Source of the DNA: Leuctra nigra
Lineage: Eukaryota; Arthropoda; Insecta; Plecoptera; Leuctridae
NCBI GenBank assembly: GCA_934045905.1
Contig: OW203769.1
Location: forward strand, 1,444,546 to 1,508,545
DNA: 64,000 nt
Direction of reading: 5' to 3'
In this document: positions 10,724 through 21,848 of the stretch, piece after piece
How positions within the stretch are numbered: position 1 is the stretch's first letter
Layout of the letters: every line of letters begins with the position of its first letter
Made by a program: the position numbers and the translations under genes
The notes under the pieces: model-generated
Seen by the model: only the letters and a program-made list of their open reading frames with translations
What the model was told of the DNA's origin: nothing
The model's database searches: none

Positions 10724-11203
10724 TAAGTAGGAGTAGATTCAACTTTCTCGGCGGCGACTTCGCCGCTGGGTTTTTGGCTTGTGATTAGTCAAAGTCGGCC
10801 ATTTTGTGGAATTTCTCCCGCAACGCGGCGAAATTCCGCCCTTGGAAACCTTACTTTATTCCTATAAGTGTATGAGGATTAGGATTTTTGAATTTTCAAA
10901 AAACCTCAAAAAAATTCAAAAATCCTATCCTCAATATCTAACCATTGAAAGATATCATACCGAGTGGCGCAAAAAAATCCCCCTGATTGAGAGGTCTCTA
11001 TATCGAAACTATTATAGATAGGATTCTGAAATTAGTGTAGCGGAGCTCTCGGCGTTGCTAGGATATAGTTCTTTCCTAGGATAGCGATTACTGCCACCAA
11101 CCAATTAACAGAGGGCTAATTGGATTTCTAACCTAATAAAGTTGTTAAATTTAGTCTTGAAGGCGTTGAAGGCATAGGTGAGTCATCTGTTGTGACTGTG
11201 TCA
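10724..11203. other. Non-coding; fragment with GTGGCGCAAAAAAATCCCCC motif
   Basis: No gene is visible. 10963-11018 ('gagtggcgcaaaaaaatccc' and 'gagaggtc') resembles 63705-63745 ('gggtggctcaaaaaatcccc' and 'gagaggtc'), so both are probably ends of one dispersed element family. Confidence 0.45.
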
Positions 11204-11534
11204 AGCCAGGAGGCCAAGTCTTGAAACTTACGCTTTCAGGACGCAAACGCTTTCGGACGTCAACAAGTCCCATTTACTGTAAGAGTAATCGACATTGAAA
11301 CATAAAGTCAAGCCACTTATTTGATTGTCATCCAGCAATCTATTGCAAACAATTTATTAACATTATAATTATAATTACAGATATATACAGTCATTAAAAC
11401 CTTTTTCAAAATGAAGATATACAGTTGACAGTAGATTTCAAGGTCATCATTCTTACAGTGAATGGGACTTGTTGACGTCCTAGAGCGTTTGCGTCCTGAG
11501 GGCGTAAGTTTCAAGACTTGGCCTCCAGGACTTG
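11204..11534. mobile_element. MITE-like element with about 85-bp inverted arms
   Basis: 'ggaggccaagtcttgaaact', 'aggacgcaaacgct', 'gacgtcaacaagtcccatt' and 'actgtaagA' on the left recur inverted on the right, with about 160 bp of AT-rich centre. No ORF and no certain target duplication. Confidence 0.75.
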
Positions 11535-11859
11535 CGTTGAGTTCGTCCGGTAGCTTTCAATAATAAGACCGTGCGTAATGTTCGTAATAGTAATAATATG
11601 CGTTTTATTGACACGATTCGTGGTACATTTGATGTCACTTGATTCAAACAATCCCTTTATCGACACTCGATTTGTTAAAGTGTTTTACTTGGATAAATAT
11701 ATGTATCTTTACTTGATACTTGAAGTTGAATAGTATAATGATTTTATATCCAGAGATGGATGACGATATTGATCACACACTTGAGTGGAACTTTAGTTAA
11801 ATAGGATTGATTATTGGGTGAGATTGGGAGGAACTAAAGGAACAGTATTACCGCTTTCA

Positions 11860-12453
11860 GCAAGCAATCATGTTCGGAAGACAATGATCAAGTCCGGCAC
11901 GGAGCAAGAAATGATTATTAGTCTGAGATAAAGAGATTGAGTAGGTAGGAGGATTTCCTGATAGATAACGCTTGAGAGAACGATTCCAATGGAGGAGAGA
12001 TAGAGAGAACTTATCACCGGCACGAAGCAAGCAATACTGTTCGGATGGTTATTATCAAATCCGGCACGAAGCAAGAGATAATGACTAACAGGGTAAAATA
12101 GAGGGAAATAATGATCCTGTTCGGCACGGAGCGTCACACGATAATTCTGACTAGGGTGGAAACGAATATCATCGGCACGAAGCAAATGGCATTGTTTGGA
12201 AATCCAATAATTAAGCCAAGAACGGATCCAGGTGTAATGATTGTCTCTGGGAATAATGGTTAGACCCGGCACGGAGCAAGGTATAATAATTACCTGATTG
12301 ATTAGGAATGCAATGGGAAAATAATGATCTTGTTCGGCACGGAGCGTCACACGATAATTAACCTGGCTATTGGAGGAAACAAATATCATAGGCACGAAGC
12401 TAATGATATCGTTTGGAAAGGCAAAGCATTAAACCAAGAACGGATCCAGGTGT
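11860..12453 (+). repeat. LTR-like repeat C (left part, interrupted by gypsy)
   Basis: The segment has recurring GGCACG(G/A)AGC boxes and 'ccaagaacggatccagg' blocks. It closely matches 60463-60870. The match stops at GTGT (12450-12453), where the gypsy element begins, and resumes at 22038 with GTGTAATGAATTGAC before being cut off at 22066. The open frames across it on the minus strand are repeat shadows. Confidence 0.75.
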
Positions 12454-12621
12454 TGTTGTGTCCAGGAGATAGAAATACAACAAGATTAGTTTAAAAGACT
12501 TTATTTTCTTCTCACAAGAACCAAACTTACATTTTCATACACAATAATCCTCTCTCTCTTCTCTTCTCTGCGCCTCCTTGATCTCCTCCACCAGAGCCTA
12601 TCTATTAGGCAAGGCCTAATA
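12454..12621 (-). repeat. Gypsy 3' LTR (168 bp)
   Basis: On the plus strand it begins TGTTGTGTCCAGG and ends GGCCTAATA. It matches the other LTR base for base as read. The element-strand start is TATTAGG rather than TG. The ATTAGGC/GCCTAAT end forms a short palindrome. Confidence 0.9.
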
Positions 12622-12642
12622 ATTCCCCCTCCAAAAAGAGCC
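12622..12642 (-). promoter_or_regulatory. Polypurine tract of gypsy element
   Basis: On the minus strand the bases just before the 3' LTR read GGAGGGGGAAT, a purine run suited to priming plus-strand DNA synthesis. It lies between the pol stop codon and the LTR, as expected. Confidence 0.75.
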
Positions 12643-12657
12643 TTGAGGCATGGGTGC

Positions 12658-14892
12658 TTAGCCGCTACGCACCCATCCGGGAACGGGAATGACCGGCAAC
12701 AATTGGTCTACATTTGCCCGGCCCGCTGACTTGCCAGACTTCGGATCGCCGAGCTCGTAGACGTTGCGTCCTATGGCCCGGACAATACGGAACGGACCAT
12801 TCCTCTTGGATGCCAGACCACTTGCAACGCCTTTGACGGAATCACTGAGGACATGGTGGTCACGCCAAACGAGGTCGCCGATCTTGTAGAACACCTCTTT
12901 GCGATGCTGATCGTACCTACGTTTCGCCACTTGGTGAGCATGTTGGGTCCTTTGGAGTGCAAAGTTGCGTGCCTGCAATAACCGGTTCTTGAGATTTGTA
13001 GCAAAATCGTGATGGTCATCCTTTTGTGGCGGCGTATATTCACTGTGGCCGACTGTGTGTAAATCCCACGGTGCACGAAGCTCCCGACCATAAGTTAAAA
13101 ACGCGGGGGTATAGCTAGTGACTGCACTCGTTGCTGTACGGAGAGCAAAAGCTATCTCCGTAAGCCTTTTGTCCCAGTCTCTATGTACATCAACATAAGC
13201 AATAATTGTTTGTTTGATCGTGGCATTGTGGCGTTCAACCATTTGGCCACAAGGTCGATATGGGACAGAATGCCGGTCGATAATGTCCATTTCAGCCAAA
13301 AGTCCTTTCCATAACGAGCTGACAAATGGCTTAACGTTGTCACTAGATATACTGAGAGGTAAGCCATGTCGTGCAAAAATCTCCATCATACACGGGATGA
13401 TGGAGGATGTATTAGCCTGTCGCAAGGGAAAGATTTCCAAATATTTTGTGAATTTGTCCACCACTACCAAAAGGTATTTGAAACGCCGGCGAGATGCGGG
13501 CAGTGGACCTATGAGGTCAACGCTGAGGTCTGTGAATGGACCTTCTGCCTGCCTGCTGTCCATCATACCTGCAGGCTTTTTGTGATTGCTTTTTGTTGTC
13601 TGGCATGTAACACATGACCGCACATATGCCATTACATCTGATCTCATCCCCAACCAAACATACGATTGCTTAATACGATGTAATGTGCGATAAAAACCCC
13701 CATGGCCACTGAGCGGGTGATTGTGCTGTGTCTTGAGAACAAGTGGCCGAAGTATTTTGGGTAACCAGATCTTCCCATATGTACTTTCATCAGTTCCCGG
13801 TAATCCTTGTACACGTCTTACTAAAAGTCCAGCATCTGTGAATTCACTCTCCTCGGCAACGGAACGAATCCATGATGACACCTTAGAATCAGCAGGAAGC
13901 TTTGAATGTTTCAAATAAGTTGCCAGCAACGTCAGTTCTTCGTCCCCCTTCTGATAGTCGAGCAGCATTGCTGTATCAGTTAAAACTGACACATCAATGT
14001 CTTCCACTGAATCGATGGTTAAAACATCCTGATGTTCTTCCAGAAGCACAGTATGACTGGGATCGTTCATTGCTATTGGAAACAATGTTTCTGCCACTGA
14101 ATGATTTGGTGAATCTGATGCCAAACCCACGGGAGCACGACTCAATGCGTCAGCCGGAAGATTTAAAATACCTTTACGGTACCGTACTGTGCAATTGAAC
14201 CCTTGCAGGCGCAACACCCATCTGCGTACACGACTTGAAGCCAATTCTGTATTGAACATCCACGCCAATGATGCATGATCACAATACACATCAAATGTCG
14301 TATACTCCAAGTAAGGTCTGAATTTATCTAGTGCCCAGACAACAGCTAAACATTCAAGTTCTTGAACTGTATAATATTGCTCATGTTTTGTTAAATGGCG
14401 ACTGATAAATTCAACCGGACGTTGAATGCCATCGATTTCTTGTAACAAGACCGCTCCAATGCCATAGCCACTGGCATCAGTTTCCACAGAAAACGGTTTG
14501 TTAAGATCGGGTAGAACTAAAGCAGTTGTATTAGCTAGACGAGCAATCAACTTCTGAAAAGCTGATTCTTCTGCTACGCCCCAAGACCACTTTATGTTCT
14601 TCCGAGTGAGTCGTGTCAACGGTTGGGATATTGTTGACATGTCTGAGAGGAATGAGCGATAATATCCAACCAAACCCAGGAAACTCTGGAGCTCCTTAAC
14701 TTTCGTTGGGCGAGGAAACTGAGAAACTGCTCGAATTTTATCGGGATTTGGTAAACATTTTCCAGGACTGAGAACATGTCCTAAAAATTTCAATGTAGTG
14801 CGGAAAAGTTGGACTTTCTTTGGTTTTATTGTCAATCCAGCATCCTGAAGTCGAAGCAAGACTGCTTCTACTGATATCAGTAGATCAGTCAC
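12658..14892 (-). pseudogene. Gypsy pol, 3' part: end of RT, RNase H, integrase
   Basis: This 744-codon open frame lacks its own true start because the LINE cut the gene. It begins within the RT thumb region (LRLQDAGLTIKP, FLGHVLSPGK). An RNase H domain follows (TDASGYGIGAVL, about residues 138-150; ELECLAVVWAL near 180). Next are an integrase zinc-binding domain (H..H near 393-397, CVTC near 426-429) and the DDE core with SVDLIGPL, SSDNV near 517-520 and MVERHN near 551. The C-terminal domain ends at VPGWVRSG. The usually conserved glycine after SDN is valine (codon 13335-13333). Known role: reverse transcription completion and insertion of cDNA. No internal stops occur in this half. Confidence 0.9.
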
Positions 14893-14962
14893 TGATAGTC
14901 AGTCAGAGAGGACGGACGTGTTTTCGGAGCTCTGAGTATTTTCTGTCTGAGTCATAGTAGTA

Positions 14963-15865
14963 ATGTCGCTGTGTAGCAAGTGCGCCGGTGAGCTGCCTTC
15001 AGATTCTGCCGATTTTGTTCACTGTCTTACGTGTAATAGAGTGTTACATTTCAAGTGTGCAGGTGTAACGAAATCTGCTTATGGGAAGCTGGGGCAGGAA
15101 AGCAAGATTGCTTGGAAGTGTACTTTTTGCCGTGGAGATAGGCAATCGGGTTCAGCAACCCCTGTAGCCGACGGGGCTTTCTTGTTTGGAGACGCCGAGT
15201 TGAAGAATTCAATCATTGAGTTTCAGCGTGAAGCTAGAGAGAACTTTAAGTCATTGGCTGATAAGATTGCAGTGCTGCAAGACACCTTTGTGAGTGATTT
15301 GAAGGAGATTAAAGGTACTGTTGAAATTCTTAAGAAACAGTGTGCTGAGAAAGATTCTATCATTGATAATCTTTCTCGTCAGGTTAATCAGTTGGATCAG
15401 TACGGCCGTATTAACAACTTTGAGATTCACAACGTTGACGAGCATCAAGGCGAAAACGTTGAAGAGCTAGTGTTAAATTGTGCTAAGGCACTGCTTATTG
15501 ATCTCACTTCCGATCAGATTGAAGCCGCTCATCGGGTACCATCCATTACAAAAAGTTCCAACCCTCCTAAGATTATTGTACAACTTTCAAGCAGGAAGAA
15601 GCGGAACGTTTTCATTGAGAAGAAACGTGTAGTGGTTCTAAACAATCAGCTGTGTCACAATTCGTCTGATCGCCGTGTGTACATAAACGAAAACTTATCT
15701 GTGTTCAACCGTGAATTATTGTATCGGGCCAAGCAAAGAGCCAAGGTTGTAGGATTCAAATTTGTTTGGTTAAAATCAGGGAAAATTTTTGCAAGGAAGG
15801 ACGAGAACACTAAACAAGGAAGTATCATTACGTCATTTTCTGACATTGAGGAAAAAATTGTGTGA
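14963..15865 (+). CDS. LINE ORF1: PHD finger and FP25K-like RNA-binding protein
   Basis: 300 residues. Residues 4-56 hold an exact C4HC3 PHD-type zinc finger (C4, C7, C21, C24, H29, C32, C53, C56). Residues about 75-150 look coiled-coil, ending in NLSRQVNQLDQYGRINNFEI. The C-terminal region (about 150-290) resembles the baculovirus FP25K-like/ORF1 fold common in insect LINEs (family knowledge), including AAHRVPS and the KPP-like NPPKIIVQ strand. Known role of such proteins: bind LINE RNA and form ribonucleoprotein. The ATG follows a short leader and ORF2 begins 35 bp after the stop. No stop or frameshift is seen. Confidence 0.88.
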   Translation: MSLCSKCAGELPSDSADFVHCLTCNRVLHFKCAGVTKSAYGKLGQESKIAWKCTFCRGDRQSGSATPVADGAFLFGDAELKNSIIEFQREARENFKSLADKIAVLQDTFVSDLKEIKGTVEILKKQCAEKDSIIDNLSRQVNQLDQYGRINNFEIHNVDEHQGENVEELVLNCAKALLIDLTSDQIEAAHRVPSITKSSNPPKIIVQLSSRKKRNVFIEKKRVVVLNNQLCHNSSDRRVYINENLSVFNRELLYRAKQRAKVVGFKFVWLKSGKIFARKDENTKQGSIITSFSDIEEKIV

Positions 15866-15900
15866 TTCTAGTTAATATAAATTATAATATTTATTAGTTA

Positions 15901-18885
15901 ATGAACAATAGCTTGTGGATTGATGATTTTGAAGAGGGTAATAACTGTTCTGTAATTGATGATTTAGACTTATGGTTTAAAAATGTTCATGGTTTATCCT
16001 TTCTGCATATTAATATTAGATCGATTAAAAAACACTGGGACGAGTTGCTCGTTATTTTGGATAAACAAGTTGGTGTTTTTGATGTTCTTGTATTGAGTGA
16101 GGTCGGTGTTCAGCGAATAGAGTTTATTTATCATATTGCAGGTTATAATTCTTATCACAGGTTAAGAGGAAAAGGGAAGGGAGGCGGTTTATTAATTTTT
16201 GTCAAGGACACTTTACATTTTTCTGTTTATGAATCAAATTTCGAATATTTTGAGGGCATCAATGGAGTTCTTGTGGATGAAGAGGGTTGCGCATTGTCGG
16301 TGTTGGCAATTTATAGACCTCCACATTTGAATAAAATAAGCTTTATAAAAGAGCTTGAACGTTTTGTAATACATACTAAATATAAGAATGTTGTCATAAT
16401 AGGTGATGTGAACTTGGATTTATGTGACGTAGATGATAATTGTGTGCAGCTGTATGAAGGAATTTTGGCTATAAATGGATTTTTTAAATGCATACAAAGT
16501 TACACCAGGGAAGAGATAAGATCTGATGTATTAACTAAATCATGTATTGATCATATATTTGTAAGGTGTCAGCGTAAGCATACTCTTGATTCTGCAATCT
16601 TCACAACTAAACTTGCAGACCATTACATGATATTAGTCAAGTTAAATTTTGAAAATATTAATATTAATTCAAATTGTTGTCCAGGAAGAAAGGGAGAAAT
16701 TAGGACGAGGATGGATGAAGTAATTTTAATGCGGAAATTGAAATCGAATAATTGGAGTTCACTTCTTTCTTTGAATGACTGCAATGAATTGTATGATGCA
16801 GTGGTCTCTAAGTTTAGTGAGTGCTATAACTTTGCTTCTTATCAAATCCCGGTAACAAACAAAAAACCAAGAACTCAAAAACCATGGATCAATCTTGATA
16901 TTGTGACAAAAATTAAAAATAGAGATGCCTTGTTTAGAAAATGGAAGCAGTGCAACAATGCAGGTTTGAGAAATTTGTATAGAATTGATTATGTTCTCTG
17001 TAGAAATGATGTAAATAAATTAATTTTGAGGACTAAGCAGGAATATTTCAGGAGTTCAATAGTTAAATCAAGAGGATGTTTGAAGGACACATGGCAAGTT
17101 ATTAATAATTACATTGGTAGGAGGGCGAAGACCTCAGTCGACGAAGTTATAGACAAATACCTATGTAAAGTTTACCCTTGCCAGCAGGTCGCCGATAAAT
17201 TCGTCAATGTATTCGTAAATGAGGTAGATGACCTTCGCCATGAGTGTAGCGTGACAACATACTTGCAAGCATTTCAGTCACAAGAGCAGTCAATGAGAAT
17301 GCCTACTGTTAGTGAGGGTTTAATTAATTATATTATAAGTAAACTTGATATTAATAAACAACCTGGTTTTGACGGTATTCGTGTGAGGGATCTTGGTCTC
17401 CTCGCTGAAGTTATAGGCCCCGTGATAGCAAAGTTGTGTAATTTGTCTTTTAAATCTGGTATTGTCCCTTCAAAATTAAAAATGTCAGTTGTGCGCCCAA
17501 TTTATAAAAAAGGTGATCATCTTGTTTTTTCAAATTATCGACCTATCGCTATTCTACCTGTTATAGATAAAATAATGGAACGTTGTGTGGCAAATGTATT
17601 AACTGAATACTTAGAAAATTATACCATTATCAGTAGTTTGCAGTTTGGCTTTCAAAAAAAGAAAGGTACCAACGACCTTTTATTAAAATTTTCGGACTTT
17701 GTTAACACTAACCTAAATGACAATAATCATGTTTTAGCGCTGTTTATAGATTTTTCGAAGGCATTCGATACTTTGAATCATTCCAAACTAATAATTTTGC
17801 TTGAAAATATTGGAGTTAGGGGACCATTGTTGCTGTGGTTTAAAAGTTATTTGAGGGACCGTTTTATTACAGTCAAAGTTAAATCTCTGAGCAGTGGTTT
17901 TAGATGCATTAAATCTGGTGTTCCGCAAGGATCCATTTTAGTGCCTTTGTTGTATTTAATATATGTGAATGATATGCTCCATTGTTTAAAAAACTGTCAA
18001 ATATATATGTATGCAGATGACATTTTAATTTTAGCTGTTCACAAGGACATTGATGCAGCAGAGTCAATTCTTCAGTCAGATTTCAATCAACTTTCAAAAC
18101 TTGCGCATGACCGGGACTTGATAATTAACGCCAGTAAGACCAGGGTTTTGCATATTTGTGTACCGTTAAACCAGGATCGTGATGTACAGGTAAAGATTAT
18201 ATGCCATTCCAATTCCTGTTTGCATAGCCTACAGTGTGGCACTTTATTGTGTGACTGTAGTGTGACCATTGATATGGCTGATGAGATTGTTTATCTTGGA
18301 TTAACCGTGGATAGGTTTTTTAATTGGAAACCTCACATAAACAAGGTTTGTAACAAACTTCGCTCTTGTGCCTTTTCTATGTACAGGTTAAAATATATTT
18401 TGTCTTTTGAGTTAATGTGTACAGTGTATTCGGCTCTTGTAGAATCTCATTTGTTATATGGATTATTAGCTTGGGGGAATGCCTCTCCATATCTTATACA
18501 AAAAATTGTTTACTTGCAAGACAGAATAATCAAAAATTTAATTCCTGAACACTCAAAAAATAATTTGAATTGCGATTCCAGAAGTCCTTATGAACTTTGT
18601 AAATTTTTACCAATTTCCCTTCTTTATAATTATCGGTTAATATTAAAATTTTATTTTTCTGATGAGCATAAAATTCTTCAAAATCACCCAGTTCAAACTA
18701 GATTGTCTTTACTCAGCAATTTTTCCGTCCCGGCCTGGCGTAACAAAAATGGTAAACGAAGACTGGATTTTATTGTTCCAGAAACATTTAACTTAATTCC
18801 CAGTAACTGCAGAAATTTAGAATCATTTTCTATCCTTAAAATTGCGTTGAAACATTGGCTTCTCTCAACCTTGTCTGAAGGTTGA
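15901..18885 (+). CDS. LINE ORF2: AP-like endonuclease and reverse transcriptase
   Basis: 994 residues. Residues about 30-250 are an exonuclease-endonuclease-phosphatase domain with HINIRSI, LSEVG, VVIIGDVNLDL, CIDHIFV and ADHYMI. The RT domain spans about 480-760: RPIYKKGD, NYRPIAILPV, ALFIDFSKAFDTLNH, SGVPQGSIL and the catalytic YADD near residue 704. The region after it (YLGLTVDRFFNWKPHI) is the usual LINE connector. The glycine of the near-invariant SGVPQGSILGP motif is valine here (GTG, 17941-17943), which may weaken activity. Function: nicks target DNA and primes cDNA synthesis on LINE RNA. There is no obvious C-terminal zinc knuckle or RNase H. Confidence 0.92.
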   Translation: MNNSLWIDDFEEGNNCSVIDDLDLWFKNVHGLSFLHINIRSIKKHWDELLVILDKQVGVFDVLVLSEVGVQRIEFIYHIAGYNSYHRLRGKGKGGGLLIFVKDTLHFSVYESNFEYFEGINGVLVDEEGCALSVLAIYRPPHLNKISFIKELERFVIHTKYKNVVIIGDVNLDLCDVDDNCVQLYEGILAINGFFKCIQSYTREEIRSDVLTKSCIDHIFVRCQRKHTLDSAIFTTKLADHYMILVKLNFENININSNCCPGRKGEIRTRMDEVILMRKLKSNNWSSLLSLNDCNELYDAVVSKFSECYNFASYQIPVTNKKPRTQKPWINLDIVTKIKNRDALFRKWKQCNNAGLRNLYRIDYVLCRNDVNKLILRTKQEYFRSSIVKSRGCLKDTWQVINNYIGRRAKTSVDEVIDKYLCKVYPCQQVADKFVNVFVNEVDDLRHECSVTTYLQAFQSQEQSMRMPTVSEGLINYIISKLDINKQPGFDGIRVRDLGLLAEVIGPVIAKLCNLSFKSGIVPSKLKMSVVRPIYKKGDHLVFSNYRPIAILPVIDKIMERCVANVLTEYLENYTIISSLQFGFQKKKGTNDLLLKFSDFVNTNLNDNNHVLALFIDFSKAFDTLNHSKLIILLENIGVRGPLLLWFKSYLRDRFITVKVKSLSSGFRCIKSGVPQGSILVPLLYLIYVNDMLHCLKNCQIYMYADDILILAVHKDIDAAESILQSDFNQLSKLAHDRDLIINASKTRVLHICVPLNQDRDVQVKIICHSNSCLHSLQCGTLLCDCSVTIDMADEIVYLGLTVDRFFNWKPHINKVCNKLRSCAFSMYRLKYILSFELMCTVYSALVESHLLYGLLAWGNASPYLIQKIVYLQDRIIKNLIPEHSKNNLNCDSRSPYELCKFLPISLLYNYRLILKFYFSDEHKILQNHPVQTRLSLLSNFSVPAWRNKNGKRRLDFIVPETFNLIPSNCRNLESFSILKIALKHWLLSTLSEG

Positions 18886-19472
18886 ATGCTCAGATTGTTA
18901 TTTTTTATGTTTTTATTTGGGTTATGTATTCATTCTTTTCGATGGATGGGTGTTCACTTTAGAACCACTTTTGAACCTATGCTTTTCTCAACCTTGTATG
19001 GAAGTTTATAACGTATGGTGAATGTTATTTTTTTGATTATTTATGTCATTATTAGGAATTATTATACATGCACTTTTCTTTATCTTGAGTTAATTTATAC
19101 ATTCTTTTTTGTGTTATTGTATTCACTTTTTCTTATTATTCAAGAGTTATTTTTATTAATTCTCTTTAATGGTTGTTACTATAGAACCACTTTAGAACCT
19201 AAGAATATTTCACCCTTATTTGATAGTATATAGCAAGTGTTTGAATGTTCATGCTATGTGATTATTATGTAATATTTATTCTTTATCTTATTATTTTTAA
19301 GTTACTTCATTAATTCTTTTTTTGTATTGTTCTCTTACGCTCCTAAAACATTATCTGTTCTTTCTTTTCATATTGTTTTTTCCCACAGATGAGCTCCCTG
19401 AGCTTTGTGGATTGTGTGATGTTTGTGTGTATGTGTATTAATTAATAAAGGAGTTAAAAAAAAAAAAAAAAA
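18886..19472 (+). other. LINE 3' UTR and poly(A) tail
   Basis: This AT-rich tail contains two 'cttttctcaaccttgt'-like and two 'gaaccacttt(t/a)gaacct' repeats, probably left by slippage or internal duplication. AATAAAG (19444) lies shortly before the A run at 19456-19473. Confidence 0.75.
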
Positions 19473-20801
19473 ATCAAGCAAATGCTGTTCTGCCGTTTCG
19501 GAATATATGACAATATCATCCATGAAAGGCATGGCACATTTATATTTCAAATCTTTCAGAACATTGTCCATGAGTTCTTGGAACCGAGCTGGGCTACCAG
19601 CCAAACCAAAAGGCATGCGTTTGTACTGGAAAAGGCCTCTGTGGCAAAGAAAAGCTGTTTTTGGTCGGTCGGCCACCTCAACTTGGATCTGATGAAAACC
19701 CTGAGAAAGATCGAGTGAAGAGAACCATTTTGCTTGACCTAATTGAGCAAATACCCATTTAGTCGTTGGCATAGGGTATACCGGAATGGTGGTCCTTTGA
19801 TTTACTAGCCTATAATCAACAGCCAATCGGAATCCTTCATTCTTCTTAGGGACAATTAGTGGTGCTGAGGCCCAATTACTTTGTGATGGTTCAACGATAT
19901 CATTTCCTAACAAATCATCTACCAATCTATCCAAGATTTCACGTTTATTGGGATTAACTGGCCGTAGTTTGCAACGACTTGGCAAGTTTTCGCCGGTATT
20001 AATCCTATGAACCACTTTGTCTGTAGAACCAGGAGTTGCTGTGAAAAGACCAGAATATTTGGATAAGATATCCTTCAAAACTGCAGTGATATTCTCGGGA
20101 CATGTTTCTTGAGGCATTTTGAGGAACATATCACTAGCTTGTGAAACCGGTGCTTCCACAACAGAACAATGAGCGTGATTCTCCTCGGTGATAACTTCGT
20201 TGATTCTTTTCGACTTCGCATGGATTGCGGTCTGTTGTGTGGACTGCAGAACCACTTTCAGCGCGGCGACAACTGATTCCAACTGCTGTTCACGAGAAAT
20301 ATTGAATTTACCAAGTAGCTTATCATTTTCTTGGGTGGGGATGGCAAGACCCGGCGAGAAATTAATGATTTTCTGGGAAGGATACACGCTCCAGCCACCC
20401 GCAGCAATGTGGACAGAAATGGCTGAGGCTGTCAGGAAATCCCTTCCCAAAAGAACCTCCTCCGACGAGTCTGCTAAATAGAAGAACTTTTGGAGTTGAT
20501 TTCCTCCGGACCAAGAAATAGGAACACACAGTTCAGCAGTAGCTGAGGTGCTACCTGATGCCAATCTCAATACAGTGTTTTTCAACACTTGTTTTATGCC
20601 CAATTTCTTAGCAGCTTGATACCCTGTTTTTCCAAGAATGCTGATCGTTGACCCAGTGTCTAAAAGAGCGACCAATTTCTGCGTCCCAATAGTAACCATC
20701 AGCCGAGGAACCACAGGAATTGCTTTGGCACTTTTGGTATTAGAAAACAAACTAACCTGCATAGACGTTACTGAATGAGAACTTGCAGGAAGAGCTCTCA
20801 T
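19473..20801 (-). pseudogene. Gypsy pol, 5' part: protease and RT fingers/palm
   Basis: The frame opens at ATG 20801, overlapping the gag stop as ATGA. It holds an aspartic protease (ALLDTGSTISILG, about residue 46) and the RT with EGFRLAVDYR, WFSSLDLSQGFHQI, RMPFGLAGSPARFQ and the catalytic FMDD. After EQHLL the frame runs into the LINE poly(A) tail, and what follows (19368-19472) is LINE sequence, not gypsy. Function in the parent: polyprotein processing and reverse transcription. Interrupted, so non-functional. Confidence 0.9.
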
Positions 20802-21836
20802 CGCTGCCCGTTTCCCGGAAGTGTAGCATTGACCCCGTCAATAGCAATCGGCTTAGTCGGGCACTGACGTGCCCAATGGCCCTGCCCTCTACATCGGTTG
20901 CAAACATCGTTCGTCGACCCCAGCTTTCGAGGCACAACCTCAGTGGATGTAATAGGTGACAGCACATTAGTCTTCGGTGTCATGAAAGTATGCCGTGTAG
21001 TCATTGGAGGATGGAAAGCTAGGTCACTTTCCATGGCATGTTGAGGGAGAGGGGCTGGAACATAGGATGCGTTGCGCCATGTAAGGCGCCTGATTTCAAT
21101 GCTAATGTCCTCCCGCTCATGAATAGATGAGAAATGACGTCCATGCAACCACTGACGAGTCATCGGCGAGGCTTGAGCCAGACATCTTTCGATTAGTTCC
21201 TCTTCTGCATAAGACGATCCCAATCGTTCCTAATACTCTGCAATGACCCTGACGAATGACCCGAAATCTTCCTCTGGATGCTGAGTCCGTGCATCCAATT
21301 CGCGGCGCAACCGCAATATACGATCGGGCTGCCCAAAAGCATGGATGAAATCCTTGGAAAATGACTTCCACAGTGTGTATCCTCCTCGTGACAACCACCA
21401 GCGTTCAGCGTCGCCAAGTAACACTTGTGGAATCATGTCTTTGATGAGCCATGCCTCATCCCGTTGTAGAGCTTTTGCATATTTGCAGCAATCCCGAAGA
21501 AACACTTCCGGCGTTTTAGAGTCTGAATACCCCTTGAAAGTTGGAATTTCAAGCTTTAAAGCTTTGGTGAACCCGGCAGAGAACTTCGGACAACTTTGAG
21601 CGGATTGTATGGCGGAACTTCGGGAACAGGGGCGGTAAAGTTGGTTCCCTAGTAGCAACCGGCGGAGGTGGTATTGGCATCTCTGCATATTTGGCACAAG
21701 CCTGACGCATGGAGTCAATAAAACCTACAAAATTGTCAGCTTGAAAACGGCCCAAATCACGCACCACATCCAATGGCAACTTATCTTCATCAAAAGGATT
21801 AGTAGACATGGCTATTTGGTGTATTACCTCAGTCAT
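20798..21836 (-). pseudogene. Gypsy gag (capsid/nucleocapsid), broken
   Basis: Likely start is ATG 21836 (MTEVIHQIAMSTNPF). The first part (to about 21600) is in one frame, the middle and last parts in another, so a frameshift lies near 21600 after the proline-rich PIPPPPVATREP. The capsid-like region includes FLRDCCKYAKALQRDEAW and DAERWWLS. An in-frame TAG at 21232-21230 then interrupts it between VIAEY and ERLGSS. The nucleocapsid zinc knuckle CNRCRGQGHWARQC follows near the end. The gag stop overlaps the protease start. Either the copy is decayed or the shift and stop are sequencing errors; LTR identity makes recent damage plausible. Confidence 0.8.
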
Positions 21837-21848
21837 GCAACTATTATA

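Larger units (their letters stand above)
14888..19472 (+). mobile_element. Jockey/CR1-group non-LTR retrotransposon (LINE)
   Basis: This is a full-length-looking element of 4585 bp with a 75-bp 5' UTR, ORF1, a 35-bp gap, ORF2, a 3' UTR of about 570 bp and a poly(A) tail of about 18. It is flanked by ATCA (14884-14887, 19473-19476), which also lies at the junction of the two gypsy RT halves. Removing the LINE and one ATCA puts both halves of that RT back in one frame. The two-ORF plan, PHD-type ORF1, endonuclease and RT fit the Jockey superfamily; poly(A) favours Jockey over CR1. Clade not settled. Confidence 0.9.

Noticed and set aside
11868..12395. 175-codon minus ORF, and a similar one at 60446-60808
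   Set aside because: Both are translations of the GGCACGGAGC-type LTR-like repeat; their similarity reflects DNA repeat copies, not protein conservation.
13214..13617. Overlapping plus-strand ORFs of 83-123 codons
   Set aside because: They are shadows of the gypsy integrase on the other strand.
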